In this document: positions 1-10,970 of the stretch, piece after piece
How the letters are laid out: each line of letters begins with the position of its first letter
Position numbering within the stretch: position 1 is the first letter of the stretch
Assembly (NCBI GenBank): GCA_009760855.2
Contig: WPIO01000070.1
Coordinates: forward strand, 2,040,501 to 2,104,500
Origin: Cristatella mucedo
Lineage: Eukaryota > Bryozoa > Phylactolaemata > Cristatellidae
DNA: 64,000 bases
Direction of reading: 5' to 3'
Notes under the pieces: model-generated
What the model saw: the letters and a program-made list of their open reading frames with translations, nothing else
What the model was told of the DNA's origin: nothing
Database searches by the model: none
Program-made: the position numbers and the translations under genes

Positions 1-239
1 GAGAACTTTGGTTTGGCCGAATACGTTAGTCATAAGTTTATCCAATTCGTTGGTCATGTCGGTGGTCACATCCAGGATCTCATTATCACTAAGGATACTT
101 GCCCCACTGACCTTGTCGTGTGCCTGCTGAAACTCTCTGGTTGTTGTTCGGCTTGGCTTACCGTTCCTGCTCCGTTGTAAGTATGGGTGACGTTAAGTTT
201 GCCAGCGATGTAACTTAAAACGGGTAACCACAAACTTGG
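1..239 (+). mobile_element. LINE-B endonuclease fragment
   Basis: Frame 1 from base 1 reads a peptide containing ENFG, then HIQDLIITKD and PTDLVVC. This parallels the C-terminal EN (apurinic endonuclease) part of the long LINE-B copy, whose minus-strand frame near 24.0-24.2 kb reads ENFGSAQHV, ILDLVITKD and PTDLLVC. The catalytic SDH motif is degraded here to SGC. The fragment is cut by the window edge and stops where LINE-A sequence begins. It is a dead piece. Confidence 0.6.
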
Positions 240-1790
240 AGCAGGTCGTGGCAGACTAGCTAAACTCACATATCAAAACCTTAAACCTTGCTAGTAAGTT
301 CCAGTATGGCTTTAGAGCTAATCACTCCAAAGAGTCAGCATTACTTAGTGTATACAACGACCTACTTAGGAATGCAGACATGGGTAGAGTGTCTCTGCTT
401 GTTTTGCTCAATCTTTCGGCAGCTTTTGACACCATCGATCACAAAGTTATTCTAGAGCACCTCACATCTCACCTGGGCATCACTGGCACTGCTCTGCAGT
501 GGTTCAGGTCCTATCTCAGTAAGAGACTCCAGAATATTGACGTGAATGGACAAAGATCATCTGAAGTACCTCTGAAATATGGAGTACCTCAGAGCTCCAT
601 GCTAGGTCCGGTTCTTTTCACGGTTTATACTCTCCCTCTTGCTGATGCGATTGCCAAGCACAATATAGGCTTTCACTTCTATGCGGATGACACTCAGTTG
701 TACCTTTGCTTCGATCCCTCCCAGCCTTCGAGCACCTCCAATTCTCTAAACTCACTTGCTGCTTGCATTGATGACATCCGCACATGGATGGCAGAAAATT
801 TTCTAAAACTAAACGATGACAAAACTAACTTACTAGTTATGGGAAAACCCAGTGTAATTCAGAAATTGGAAAGGCTGACGCTCAAAATTGGCTCTGCCAG
901 CATATCTCCTGTCGCATCAGCTCGAAATCTAGGTGTCATATTCCAAAGCGACCTCTCGTTAGACGACCATATCAGCTCCACGATCAAAGCTGCCTATTTT
1001 CAGCTTCATAATATTGCTAAAATTCGGGCTTGTTTAGATAAGGATGCCACGTCTAAGTTGGTCCATGCTTTCGTGACATTTCGTCTCGACTTCTGCATTT
1101 CACTGCTCACTGGCCTACCAGCATGTGTGATCAGGCGATTGTATCTGGTGCAAAACTCTGCAGCTAATCTTGTCTGTCGTGAGCGTCGCAGTTGCCACTT
1201 TACTCCACTTCTCGCCGACCTGCACTGGCTACCAGTCAAGCAACCGATCAACTTCAAGGCTTTGTCGCTCACTTTTAGGTCCCATCATTCTATGGCTTCA
1301 GCCTATCTCTCCGACATGATCCCCATCAGGACAAGGATCGTACTAATTGCTTTTCGGAATCCAACAGTCTTCCAATACCTCGTACAAACCTCAAATCCTT
1401 AGGAGTCCGTGCATTTAGTTTGTATGCTCCCAAAGCTTGGAAATTCCTTCCGACCTGCGTCAGAACATCTCCTGACCTGACCACATTTAAAAAGAACTTA
1501 AAAACACACCTATTTAGGACAGCATTTAGTGGGTCCCTGTGATTCGTCCTTCACGTGCTTATGCGTGCTGACACTGTGCATGCTGCCACTAACCACATTT
1601 GCATGCTGACCCTGTGCATGTCACCCCTAACCATGTTAATCATTTTATTTGTTTTTCTATGATTTTACATGATTTTACTTACCATTTAATTGCATTTCCC
1701 TTTGCAGCAAATATAAAGCGCCTAGAAAGAGATTAAGTTCTTTGAGGGCGCTTTATCAAGTACATTAATATTATTACTATAATTATTAAA
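240..1790 (+). mobile_element. LINE-A copy (CR1/L2-type), 5'-truncated
   Basis: The copy begins inside the RT domain at the stretch reading (E)QVVAD-like residues and runs through the RT, the C-terminal domain, the 3' UTR and the tail hairpin, ending in ATT-rich sequence. The 3' UTR carries the family's two tandem about 38-bp units starting GCTGACACTGTGCATG and GCATGCTGACCCTGTG. The tail stem is perfect: AAAGCGCC at 1715-1722 and GGCGCTTT at 1747-1754. Frameshifts near 1330 break the reading frame, so the copy is inactive. Confidence 0.85.
380..1402 (+). pseudogene. LINE-A reverse transcriptase fragment
   Basis: This is a 340-residue open stretch of a CR1/L2-type non-LTR RT. It shows the motif A block LSAAFDTIDHKV with the catalytic Asp, the motif B block GVPQSSMLGPVLF (usual GVPQGS, so one Gly is changed), and the catalytic YADDTQLY. 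These are followed by the C-terminal block LDFC...LPACVIRRLYLVQNSAA. The frame is lost near 1330, so the last about 20 residues are out of phase with the family. The open part starts downstream of the true RT beginning, which is present from about 240. It has no promoter or stop of its own and belongs to the truncated LINE-A insertion. Confidence 0.85.
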
Positions 1791-1989
1791 ATGCAGTGAC
1801 CGATACAATTTTCTGAAATCCTTATGTGGGCAGGTCTTTTTGATCTCCACCCCAAAATTGACTGAGCCCTAAAACTCTCACTGTTGCAGTTAAAACGATG
1901 CTCAAGAGTGCTTTTAGCTCACATGCTCCAGTACATTCCCTACGTATACAGAACCATGGAGGTTTCTTCAATTTACAGGAAAAACTTAA

Positions 1990-2720
1990 ACAAATTGCAA
2001 CTTGTTAAGCCCAAGCTTGAACGCAGTTTTATTAGGTCTTGGTCAAATGACGATTCGGTCATTTTTAAAGGCTTCCTTAGAGTCTTGATCTGGAAGCTAA
2101 GTATAGCCAGGGCTTATGTTTTCAAGCGAAAACTGAAGTTCTTGCAGTCAAGACAGAAAACAGATTTCCTAAATATTTGCTAACTATTTCGGAGAGGTCT
2201 CACTCCAAAGCTAAAAAATTTTTCAGCCGAAATGCTGTTAGCTTTCACTGAAAATTGTGCACATGTGTGCCTCGATGAAACCCGTCCGACTAAGTCAATT
2301 ACATAATCACAACCTTTGAATTTCTTAGATATTCCAAGGTTTCTGAGTGATCTGTGGCTACCTTGATAGGATCAAGTGAAAATAGCTCGTCTCTCTAATA
2401 CCCTATTCCTCTGTGGTCTTCACTGGCAGACAACACGTATCCCAGATATAACAGAAATTGTAATGCTTCTCTTGAAACAAAGGGCTGTACTCAAATTGTT
2501 CAAATGGGCTATTGGTAGACCGATACTTAAAAAGCCTAGATTAGATACAGAGCTCTTTGCAAACTATCGCTCAGTTTTTCTTTTTCCATTTTTTCTTAGA
2601 TATTTAAAAAAAATTGTCGCTAAGCAGCTGGTAGCACACATTGAAAAGAATGAAACTTCAGAAGGGCTTCAATGGGAGTTAATCTACAGCACTTTTCTGA
2701 AATTCCTCTCGTCTGTGTAA
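1990..2720 (+). mobile_element. LINE-B copy, heavily decayed
   Basis: Order and wording match the pre-RT and early RT part of LINE-B at 22.9-23.7 kb read in reverse: KPKLERSFIRSW, then the nucleotide block around 2230-2330 beginning CAGCCGAAATGCTG, then the RT start RPILKKPRL...FANYR and IVAKQLVAHIEKNE. Several stops and frameshifts are present. The copy ends in the middle of the RT. Confidence 0.65.
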
Positions 2721-3114
2721 CCAATGAAATTCCCTGCAGCTGTACCCAACAGACGTTTGTTCTCCGGTTTTCTATTGGATGACCTTGCAATGCAGCACCA
2801 TAGTTTTGTTACAAGCATAAGCAGCCAAAACTGGGCACCGAAAGCGACAGCTTATTGTGGGTCGGTCAGTGGCAGTTGCATTACACTATATGCAGCCTGG
2901 ACTGATCTGACGGTGTTAACCATGCGCAACTTGAAGCCTGAGTGTACTAAATCTACCCTGTGCTTGCAATCGCTTACGATGGTCCCTACCAGGAGGGCGG
3001 ATCGCTACAGCACCCCAAGATACCAGCAGCTAACTGAGTAGCTGATATAACCCAACTATGCAGCCTAAGTTGCACTTAGCTGGTCATCGCCATTTGTTCT
3101 TAGCTTCAGTTCAT
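2721..3114. other. unassigned spacer
   Basis: No similarity to the repeat families of this window was noticed. A 105-codon open frame (2724-3041, +) has no recognisable motif and no splice or start context that supports it. Confidence 0.4.
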
Positions 3115-3510
3115 CTCCCGCCACCTTTCAAAGAGACTATTATCAGGCCACTAATTAAGAAAGAAGCCCTAGATCAAATGAAGCCACAGCAAACAAAGCT
3201 CCCGTTCAAAAAAGAGACTGATATGAGTTGCGGAATACCAAGAGAACTCTTATGGTGAGACTTCAAACCTAGCAAGTAAGTTCAAGTCTGTGCCTAGAGC
3301 TAGTCAATCCATAGAGTCAGCATGACCTTATCAGGAATTTATACTTCGGTCAAGTCTCTCTGGTCGCTCTGCTTGATCTTTCGGAAGCTTTCGATGCTAT
3401 TTATCACAAAGTCCCTCTTGCGTGATTCGAATCTCACCTTGGCACCTCTGTCACTGCATTCCAAAGGTCCAGATTCTATATCATTGAGCGATTCCAGCAT
3501 ATTGTAATGA
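3115..3510 (+). mobile_element. LINE-A/A2 RT fragment, decayed
   Basis: The peptide PPFKETIIRPLIKKEALDQ is the LINE-A block APFKKAVVRPLLKKTTLDQ seen at 41.7 kb. It is followed by decayed forms of the 'Ls-SKF-G' block and of LLDLSAAFDTIDHK (here LLDLSEAFDAIYHK across frames). A gap removes about 40 codons in between. It is non-functional. Confidence 0.6.
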
Positions 3511-4012
3511 AATATACAATCTGCCCTCGTTTATCTTGGTGAGTCAGTACCAGATGCTACAGCAACAAGTGAATTTCCGCGAATCTTTTATTTACAAATC
3601 AAATATTTTAGTTTTGAGATCAAAGGAAACCAGTACAAGACCCTCTAAATACGGTTTTTAACATTATTAGAGGCCTATGGACTTGAAATAACACCTCTTT
3701 AATTACCATTACAATAACATTACCCAATGTACTAGACAAAATAAGAAATAATAGGACATATTAGACGTGACAGCTATTGTATTATGATCAGTTTTACTAG
3801 TATACATTTATCTATTAAACAGAGCTCTTACGAACAACCGCTAGGCTATGAAAATAGGGCAACATGTTTGATGACAAAGTGGTGAAAGTGAAGAGATATC
3901 CAGCACACCAAAGAAAAGCAAGGCTACAGCTCCTCTGAAGGCATTACTTCAGCAGGAGAATGTTAAGGTGATGCAGTATCTTCAGCAGGTGAGTCGTCGG
4001 CATCTTATATCA
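3511..4012. other. unassigned AT-rich spacer
   Basis: The spacer is AT-rich. I see no ORF, SINE box or LINE similarity that I can support. Confidence 0.35.
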
Positions 4013-4760
4013 TTATCTCCATCTGTAACTCCGCAAAGACGTAAAGAATAAGTGAACGTTATGCAGGAGATTTTTTTATAGGTACTCACAGGTTAAGTGA
4101 CTTTTGGTACGCATTCGGTAGTCAATAGACTTCGTCTCACTCAACAAAGAGAAGGTGGGAAGCATAGCAGAGTCAGGTGAGCGGTTGAGGTAGTGAGTAG
4201 CATGGAAGTAGCAACTCAGGAACGCTGAAAAGGATGAGCCATAGTCGACAGCAGGAAAGTAGTTGTCGTTGCTTAAGAATCGCGGAAGGAAGTTCCACAG
4301 TCTAGGGCCTGCAGACCAAAAGCTTCTTTTCCCAACCGTCTTTAATGCTGCAGAATCAAAAAGCTAATTTGTTGTCAATACAGGACCCGATGGCACGAAG
4401 AAGCTGAAAGTGGTGCATCTCTTCAGCTAGGTAAGGATGAGCCAAGCCGTGGTGAGCGTTGAAGGTCAGCGTAACAACTTTGCTCTGTATCCGTTGCTTA
4501 ACCAGCATACATTCTAGCTATTTTAGTAAAAGAGACAAGCGGTCAAACCTCTGGGACTTAAAAACTAGCCTCGCAGAAAAATTCATAGCCAGTTGCAGTT
4601 GCCTATTTGCTTTCTTTGGTCAGTCCAGTCGAAAGGGAATTACAATAATCAAGCCGAGACTGAAATAAGGAGCTAGTTAAATTTGTAGCAAGCCAGCTCC
4701 TAATCTTAGATAGGGATCGGACGTGACGGCTAGCTGTGGAAGCAGTCTTCTTCTGATGAA
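4013..4760 (-). mobile_element. LINE-B 3' part
   Basis: In + orientation it starts with the reverse complement of the family 3' end (TATCTCCATCTGTAACTCC), followed by the reversed block for PRLWNSLPQ, LAELLH and QRIQSKV. It breaks off near 4757. Many indels are present. Confidence 0.7.
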
Positions 4761-4837
4761 GGAATACTAGGCATAGGTGCTGGGTGTTTGGGTTTAGCGT
4801 TACTTATGTAAAATTACATAACGTTACGCTATATAAT

Positions 4838-4945
4838 GATATAATTCATTTGTATAGCACCCTAAGAGAACTCAATATTTCTCTTCAAGTGCTTGGCATA
4901 TGCCACGGGGTTCGAGCCCACGACCTCGGTCCTCCTCGGGGGTGA
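4838..4945 (-). mobile_element. SINE-2 copy, 5'-truncated
   Basis: Read on the minus strand, the B-box-like GGGCTCGAACCCC (4893-4912 region) is followed by AAGCACT...GGGTGCTAT, the same hairpin that ends LINE-A, and then by AAATGAATT. The stem shows C-A/T-G replacements that keep pairing. The A-box part is missing or too diverged. Confidence 0.6.
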
Positions 4946-5175
4946 AGCTGAAGAATGAAGTGACTCACTTCGAAGTGACAGTTGCAGTTGCAGACGCCTC
5001 GTCTTTTCGTGTGCTTCAGGAGACTTTTGTTGGTTTATGTCGCTCCAACGAGTGCATTCCTGAATCGCAATGCGTGGCTCGTTTGTGAGTCCCTTGGTCA
5101 AGCGTGTACTACACTTTTAGAATAGTTCTCAGGACTTTCCAGAGACACTAAAGTTACAAGATTTGGATGATGTAA

Positions 5176-6128
5176 TAACGATAAGAAAACCAGCCTACTA
5201 GCTATGGGCAAGCCAAGTGTAATTAAGAAATTGGAACGGCCAACGCTCCAAAATTGCTCTGCCTGCTTATGTCCTGTTAAATCTGCATGAAATATAGGTG
5301 TCATATTCCAAAGTGACCTTTTGTTAGACGACCACATCACTTCCACAATCAAGTCTGACTACTTTCACCTACATAACATTGCTTAAAATTGATCTTGTTT
5401 AGATAGTGACATCACACCGAACTTGGTCCATGCATTTGTGACATCCAGTCTTGACTTCTGTAACTCACTGCTTTGCTGATCTACCAGGATGTGCAATCAG
5501 CTGTTTACAGCCGGTGCAAAACTCTGCAGCTAGGCTCGTCGGGCATGAGCAACAGAGTTCCCAAGTCGCATCACTTCTTTCCAGCCTGCACTTGCTGCCA
5601 GTCAAGTAACGCATCGACTTCAAGGTGTTGTTGCTCGCTTTCAGTTCCTTTTATTCTTTGGCCCCAGTCTACTTATCAGATCCACTGCCCTGCCAGCCGT
5701 AGCATCGTAGTACCTGCTTCTTGGCATCTAACTCTTTACCTAGGCCTTGTGCAAACCTCAAATCCTGTAGAGACCGTCCTTTTAGTTGGTGTGCTCCCAA
5801 AACTTGGAATTTAGCCCCAACTTCCGTCACGACATCGCCTGACTTGACCACATATAAAAAGAAATTCATAACGCACCTATGAGCACAGCATTAAGTAGGC
5901 TCCGGGGAGTCGTCCTTTATGTGCTTATGGGTGCTGACACTGCGCATGTAGTCACTAACCACTTTTGCAGGCTAACCCTGTGTATGTCTCCCAGAACCAT
6001 ATTATTCTTGTTGTTTGTCAAACATTGTACCACTCACCACTCGATCGTGTTTCCTTTGCAGCAAATGGAAAACGCCGAGAAAGAGATTGAGTTATCTGAG
6101 GGCACTTTATCAAGTCTTACTGTTTTTT
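5176..6128 (+). mobile_element. LINE-A copy, decayed
   Basis: It begins in the RT thumb region (reading LLAMGKPSVIKKLERPT) and extends through the C-terminal domain (LQPVQNSAARLV in a shifted frame) and the 3' UTR to the tail (AAACGCC...GGCACTTT near 6070-6110). Frameshifts are frequent, and no frame is open for more than about 110 codons. Confidence 0.75.
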
Positions 6129-6139
6129 TGATTTATTAT

Positions 6140-6540
6140 TCATATCCAGTCGTTTGTGGCATCCCGTCTTTACTTCTTTATTTTGCTTCTTGCTAGTCTC
6201 CAAGCAATCAGGTCCATCAATCCAGTCCAATCAGGCGCTCGCACGTTGTGTAAAACTCTTCAGCTAGGCAGGTATGTCCTGAGAGTTGCAGGTGCCACAT
6301 CACAACTTCTCACCGATCTGCACGGGCTTCCAAAACCTTATAACGTACCTGTTTGCAGCTTGTTACAGCTTTTGGTAGGTTTTCGTGATTCGTCATTCAC
6401 GTGCACGATCCTGCTTACTCCTTGTCTGCTACTTTCGGATGTTATCACTAGTCATATGGTGTTGCTTTTTTCACAGCATCTGTAGAGCACCTAGAAAAAT
6501 ATTTAGTTGACTGAGAGCGCTAGACAAATGCTTCAGATTA
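6140..6540 (+). mobile_element. LINE-A 3' part, strongly diverged and internally deleted
   Basis: The block around 6150-6340 matches the C-terminal RT region (serial equivalents of TSRLDFCNSLL and HITPLLADLHWLPV at nucleotide level). It then jumps to the 3' UTR start (GTGATTCGTCATTCACGTGC) and ends in a damaged tail (GAGCACCTAG...GAGAGCGCTAG). It lies head-to-tail behind the previous LINE-A copy. Confidence 0.5.
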
Positions 6541-6794
6541 ACAGCAATGCTTATAGTTTGAGCACAATTATTTGAAGTCCACTATCAAAAGTTATGAAAA
6601 TGTTGGATTTTTTGTTATTGTATAGGAATAGAGGGAGCTGAACGTGCTGCTTGATAAGTTTTGCAGCTGCCTTTCTGTGCTGTCGATCTACAGCCTCTCC
6701 TGCTGATGTGAGATTTTGAGCAAAATGTATGTAGTTATCTATTAAATCTAATATCTATCGAAGTAGCACGGGTAGTGAGTCTGATCTGTGCAAT

Positions 6795-6955
6795 TCGACA
6801 GTAGGTCTGTGGTCGCCCTAGAGTTAAAGAGCTCGCTTTTGACGACCAAGGTCTTAGGCTTGAATCTCGCAGTGAACGATCTTGTATTGGGAACTGCATG
6901 CAGGATTATATTCCGCTTTTAGGCAAATGAGGCTGTTAAATCAGCCTACACTTTG
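6795..6955 (+). mobile_element. SINE-1-related element, diverged
   Basis: An A-box-like segment (TGTGGTCGCCCTAGAG), a B-box-like segment (GGCTTGAATCTCGC) and the family 3' end GAGGCTGTTAAATCAGCC occur in the right order and spacing. It differs from the consensus SINE-1 in the middle and is probably an older subfamily. Confidence 0.5.
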
Positions 6956-7194
6956 TTTTATGTTTGTCAATGCCCAACGGTCCATGGTACTGTGGGCTGC
7001 ACTTGTGAGTGCTTTTGCTGACAGGCGTCTACTACGTAGGACCGCTGGCTGTAAGTAGATTTAGCATGCTAACTGGTGGTCCGTACGAGCAAGGCAGCTT
7101 AGCTCGCTGGCAGGGTGAACTGGCGGTCACATCTGCTAGAGCTGCAAGCCTCGAGAGCTGCCAGCCTCGTATCACTTGTGTGGACTAGTGTTTG

Positions 7195-7950
7195 GTTAGT
7201 CTTGTAACCGGGTTCCAGGGGTCAGAGGCTAATACCCGCTAAAGCCTGCCATACTCCGGCCATGCTGCCGCTCGCCATGCCGCTGAGCTAGGGTGAGACG
7301 AGCGGCCATCAGGTTAAACCTCTTTATAATAACGCATGCGCCAACAACAACGGGGGAACTAAACAGGTCTACATAGAGGGTCATATACATTATACACTAT
7401 GGGAGCTCAAGATGACGCAGCAAGTGTGAACAAACGTGTTAGTTGGGGTCAGTCGGCTTCCTCAGTCCTGTCGTTGTACCGACTCTGAGTCCAACAGTAG
7501 AGCATACGCCGTCCAAAACCCGGCTGGCTGGGTAACTGCTTGGCTAGTCCGAGTCGACAACCACCACAGTCGAGAGCTTCCACCGAAAGACACCAACACA
7601 CGGGGGGGGGGTCACGAACGCGCTACACGGGGAACGTGGAATATACAAGCCTCAACAACGAGCGAGCTATCCAGCTCCACTCGGGCCTTGGGTACTCGTT
7701 CCCTTGCGTGCGTGGCAGCATCGCCGGAGCATGCCTGCACGAATCCAGGTGCATAACTCGGCGAGACCGGGAGCCTCCAACACCACGACTTACTTGGCCA
7801 ACTTCTCGTACCCAAGAGCCCTGGTGACCTCATGCCACCGCACATGCCCTAGGTCCGACACCGGCCTAGCCGGTGACCCTAACCCTCATTATAGCCGCCC
7901 GGTCCCAGCCAACCGAACCCAGCCTGGGTACAGTCTTATCGCAGGTATGT
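7195..7950 (+). repeat. LTR-like repeat, member 1
   Basis: The segment is GC-richer than its surroundings. It shares blocks with 33435-33960: an ACCGGGTTC start, then CTGCTTGGCTAGTCCGAGTCGAC (the other member has CTGCTTGGATAGTCGGAGTCGAC), then CAGTCGAGAGCTTCC versus CAGTCGAGTGCTCC. No protein domain is visible. The size and composition suggest an LTR or another non-coding repeat, but the ends were not defined. The short ORFs at 7436-7952 overlap in several frames and are not believed. Confidence 0.4.
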
Positions 7951-8344
7951 AGTATATCAGGCAATTGTGTGCTCGGAAGTCACAGCTATTTATTGTTCCA
8001 GGTTCTACAGCAAATATAGTCACCGAGTTAAATATATTGCTTGCAGTAGCATTTATGACTAGCACTCAGTGGCCAAGCCAAAGGGGCAGGGGGATGATTG
8101 TCCTCCACGGAAAAATGAAAGTACCTAAATCCTGGGGCAAATTTCCTCAGGTCCAAGGGTGGGAGCAGTGAGAAGGCCAAAAATAACTAGTCGAGTAGAA
8201 TTGACAATTTTTCTATTAACTGCTTTTATGTGCTACTTATGTCATTATGTCTGAAGAAGCCTGGAGCTCCCTTCCCCAACCTTAAGATCTTGTTTCCTAG
8301 CCCCACTAGCACTCCGGTCCCTTCTTAGATGGAAAGCCTCTACA
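7951..8344. other. unassigned spacer
   Basis: I see nothing recognisable here. LINE-B similarity starts only near 8345. Confidence 0.35.
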
Positions 8345-9099
8345 GCTAGACATAATGTCGGACCCCTATTCAAGATCAGGAGCTGTCTCCCACAGTGGCT
8401 TGTTAAAAATTTAACTAGCTCCTTAGTTATGTCTTGGCTTGATTATTGTAATTCCCTTTTGTCTGGGCTACCAAAGAAAGCTATTAGGCCACTGCAGCTG
8501 ACTATGAATATGGCTGCAAGGCTAGTTTTCAAGTCCCAGAGGTTTGGGCACGGTCTCCTTTGCTAGAAGAGCTGGGATGGATGCCGGTTGAGCAACGGAT
8601 ACAGAGCAATGTTCTTACACTGACCTACAAGGCCCGCTACGGCTTGGCTCCTTCGTACCTAGCTGAACTGCTGCATCAGTTTCAGCCTGTTCGCGCCCTC
8701 AGGTCCTGTGTGGACAATAAACTAGCTGTTCCATTCTTCTGCTTAAAGATCGTTGGCGACAGAAGCTTTAGCTCTGCAGGTCCTAGACTGTGGAACTCGC
8801 TCCCACAATTCTTATGCAACGACAACTACTCTCCTACCGCCAACTATGGCTCATCCTTTTCAGCTGTCCTGAGCTGCTACTTGTATGCTACTCACTACCT
8901 GAACTGCTCTCCTGACTCTGCTATGCTTCCTGCTTTCTCTTTGTTGAGTGAGGCGAAGTCTGTTGGCTACCGAATGCATACCGAAAGCCGCTTAGGATGT
9001 GAGTGCGCCATACAAAACTCTCCTGCATAACACCCACATGGTCTTTATGACATTTTGGAGTTACAGATGGAGATACATTATATTACATTACATAAAACC
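8345..9099 (+). mobile_element. LINE-B 3' part
   Basis: It starts at the block encoding SRLDYCNSL (broken here by frameshifts). An open frame at 8560-9030 reads LEELGWMPVEQRIQSNVLTLTYKA, AELLHQFQPVRALRSCVDNKLAVPF and FSSAGPRLWNSLPQ, the canonical C-terminal domain of CR1/L2 ORF2 proteins. The 3' end is GGAGTTACAGATGGAGATACA followed by a TTACAT-type simple repeat (9075-9099). Confidence 0.8.
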
Positions 9100-9300
9100 C
9101 TCCGGTATATGTAAACTAGCTGCCATAGGTTTTGCTGCATCCACTCCAACTGTGATCGCCTTGTCGACTATTGCTGTAGGCAGTTTGAAAGTTCTCTCGG
9201 AGCTTACAAACGAATAAAATTGATGCCGCAGTTAGCAAGACAGTCCAACACAGAATTTCTTTAGCACGGCAACCGCAGTATGGGCATTGCAACACAAAAT

Positions 9301-9430
9301 CTAGTAGGATGTGGCCCCTCCCCGATTAGCGACCACTTCTGAAATTCGAGCTGGCATGGACTCAACGAGTGTCAGAATTATGTTTGATTGTATGGCATGC
9401 CATACTTCTTGAAACTTGTCTCGTAATTTG
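9301..9430 (-). pseudogene. Tc1/mariner transposase C-terminus remnant
   Basis: The minus-strand frame ends ...LVESMPARISEVVANRGG, then ATSY and a stop at 9303-9301. Upstream in the same frame comes WHAIQSNI. The order W-x2-I, LVxSMPxR, vi-x3-GG, Y-stop is the usual end of Tc1/mariner-family transposases. The catalytic DDE part was not found upstream, so only the last about 40 residues survive. No terminal inverted repeat was identified. Confidence 0.55.
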
Positions 9431-9677
9431 CAGCACAACGATGGCATTATACTTCGGATCGATGTTATTTTGATATGTGAAATTAGCGCCTAGCAGTCGC
9501 AAGGCACTGGGCACAGAACCGTCGGCAGGATACGCAGGTAGCCATCTTGATCCATTTTGCCCTCATGTGGAGAAGAATCGAATATGTGTGCTTATAAAGG
9601 AAAAAGTTGATAATTTCCTCGTGATCCATTTTTATTGTTCCTGGAAGGCAGTTATGGGATGCAGATGTTTTAATTAG

Positions 9678-9862
9678 GTGAGCCGTGATGGCTCACTAGC
9701 TAAGGTGGTTGCTTTCACGATCTCGGTCCTGAGGTTGTGGGTTTCGATTCCCGTGGTGGGCGATTCTTTATCGCCACTGCAAGCGGTGGTGATAGCCGTA
9801 ATGGCTCTTCTGTCGCTGTACAAACAATTGTTGTTTAATCAGCTAGGATTTATTTATTTATT
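9678..9862 (+). mobile_element. SINE-1 copy
   Basis: This is a tRNA-derived SINE. The pol III A-box region is GATGGCTCACTAGCTAAGG, and the B-box region GGTTTCGATTCCC is near 9738-9750. These are followed by the family body with CGCCACTGCAAGCGGTGGTG, which can form a short hairpin, and the 3' end TGTTTAATCAGCTAGGATTTA with an ATTTA-rich tail. There is no coding capacity. Compared with other copies, the GACCTCGGTCCCGAGGTC palindrome is decayed (ACGATCTCGGTCCTGAGG). Confidence 0.8.
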
Positions 9863-10061
9863 TGTTGAGCTAGGCTATTATCGATTTGCTTTCTGTACAC
9901 CTGTTTTGTAAGTGTCTGATGTACAATATTTTTTTCATTCCTTTTTGTCACAATTTGTCTCCGTGATTAGCTTTTGTAGCTGATCTACCAGCCAGCCTTT
10001 GGTTAGTGCCTTTCTGAGAAAAGCTTGAGCACAACTGTTTCCGATGCACTGACTTGCATCG

Positions 10062-10970
10062 ATGGACGAACGCCTGCTGTCTTGCATCGCCTGTGGGCAA
10101 ATTGCAGAGGAGCCGCAGCTGCTGCACGGCTTGCACAGCTGCTGCAGTCGCTGTGCAGACCAAGCATGTACTGCAGAGGGCTCAAAGAGCATGCTCTGCC
10201 CTGCTTTCAAAGTATCCACCGACATCATTATACCAAAGCATCACAGCGGCCTCATAGCCAACTTAGGGAGACTTACAACAGCTGTGAGCAATGCAGATAA
10301 GTGCAGTGTCTGCAGGGACACTGAAAGCACGGACGAGCCAGCCTACATCTGGTGCAGGCAGTGCCAGAGATCCCTGTGTTCAGCCTGCCTAGGTAAGCAT
10401 GACCAATAAGGTACGGATCACGTGACCGCCGACTTAGAACAGGGCTTGAGTGAAGTGCTGCAAGCTGCAGGGCAGCAGCTGTGCCCACAGCACCAGAAGC
10501 CGCTGGATCTGCTGTACTTTGACTGCGAGAAAGCTACGTGCATCCACTGGGCCATGCATGGCCACTGCTAGGGACATTCAAATCCACAGCAGCTAAACAG
10601 CCCAAAAACCGAACAATTATTGAAGGATGCACGAGAGAGCATAAAGCAGCTTCTAGAGCGTGTGCATGGCAAGTCAGAGCAGTTGCTGAAGCTCAAGACT
10701 TTGGTCAAGGACATCCAAACGGCTCGTTCCATCCATCGGGATAAGCTGAGGACCAGGAAAAAGTATGCAGTGGATGCTTTGACCAAATCCTGTGAGGATT
10801 CTGAGAAGAAGCTCGACGTTCGAGGCTACAGCTCGAAGAGAGCGCTGCCACCCTGCAAAGCTTGGCCGAGCAGCTGAACCAGTCAGTGCACCAAGCCTCA
10901 GCATACATCAGCAGCAGCATCTCAGATTTGGCCAGCGACCCTGATTTTCTGGACCAGCACGGTGCTCACG
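10062..10970 (+). pseudogene. TRIM/RBCC-like protein pseudogene
   Basis: One reading frame (ATG at 10062) encodes, in order, a RING-like finger (residues about 8-50, C8-x2-C11, then LHGLHSCCSRC), a B-box type 1 (starting CSVC at residue 81, with WCRQC and CSACLGKHD), a B-box type 2 (CPQHQKPLDLLYFDC) and a coiled-coil start rich in Lys/Glu/Leu (10590-10820). This is the tripartite architecture of E3 ubiquitin-ligase-type TRIM proteins. Damage: the third RING ligand is Gly23 instead of Cys, the last RING Cys is Phe (CPAF), in-frame stops lie at 10407-10409 and 10569-10571, and a frameshift lies near 10823. After the shift the coiled coil continues (ESAATLQSLAEQLNQSVHQA) until LINE-A sequence cuts it near 10970. 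No introns interrupt RING to coiled coil, which fits either a first exon or a retrocopy. No C-terminal domain remains. Confidence 0.75.

Noticed and set aside
7436-7952. Several overlapping plus-strand ORFs
   Set aside because: Three frames open at once in GC-richer repeat DNA, low-complexity peptides, no homology to the other repeat member at protein level.
10003-10920. Minus-strand ORFs over the TRIM pseudogene
   Set aside because: Shadows of the plus-strand coding frame.
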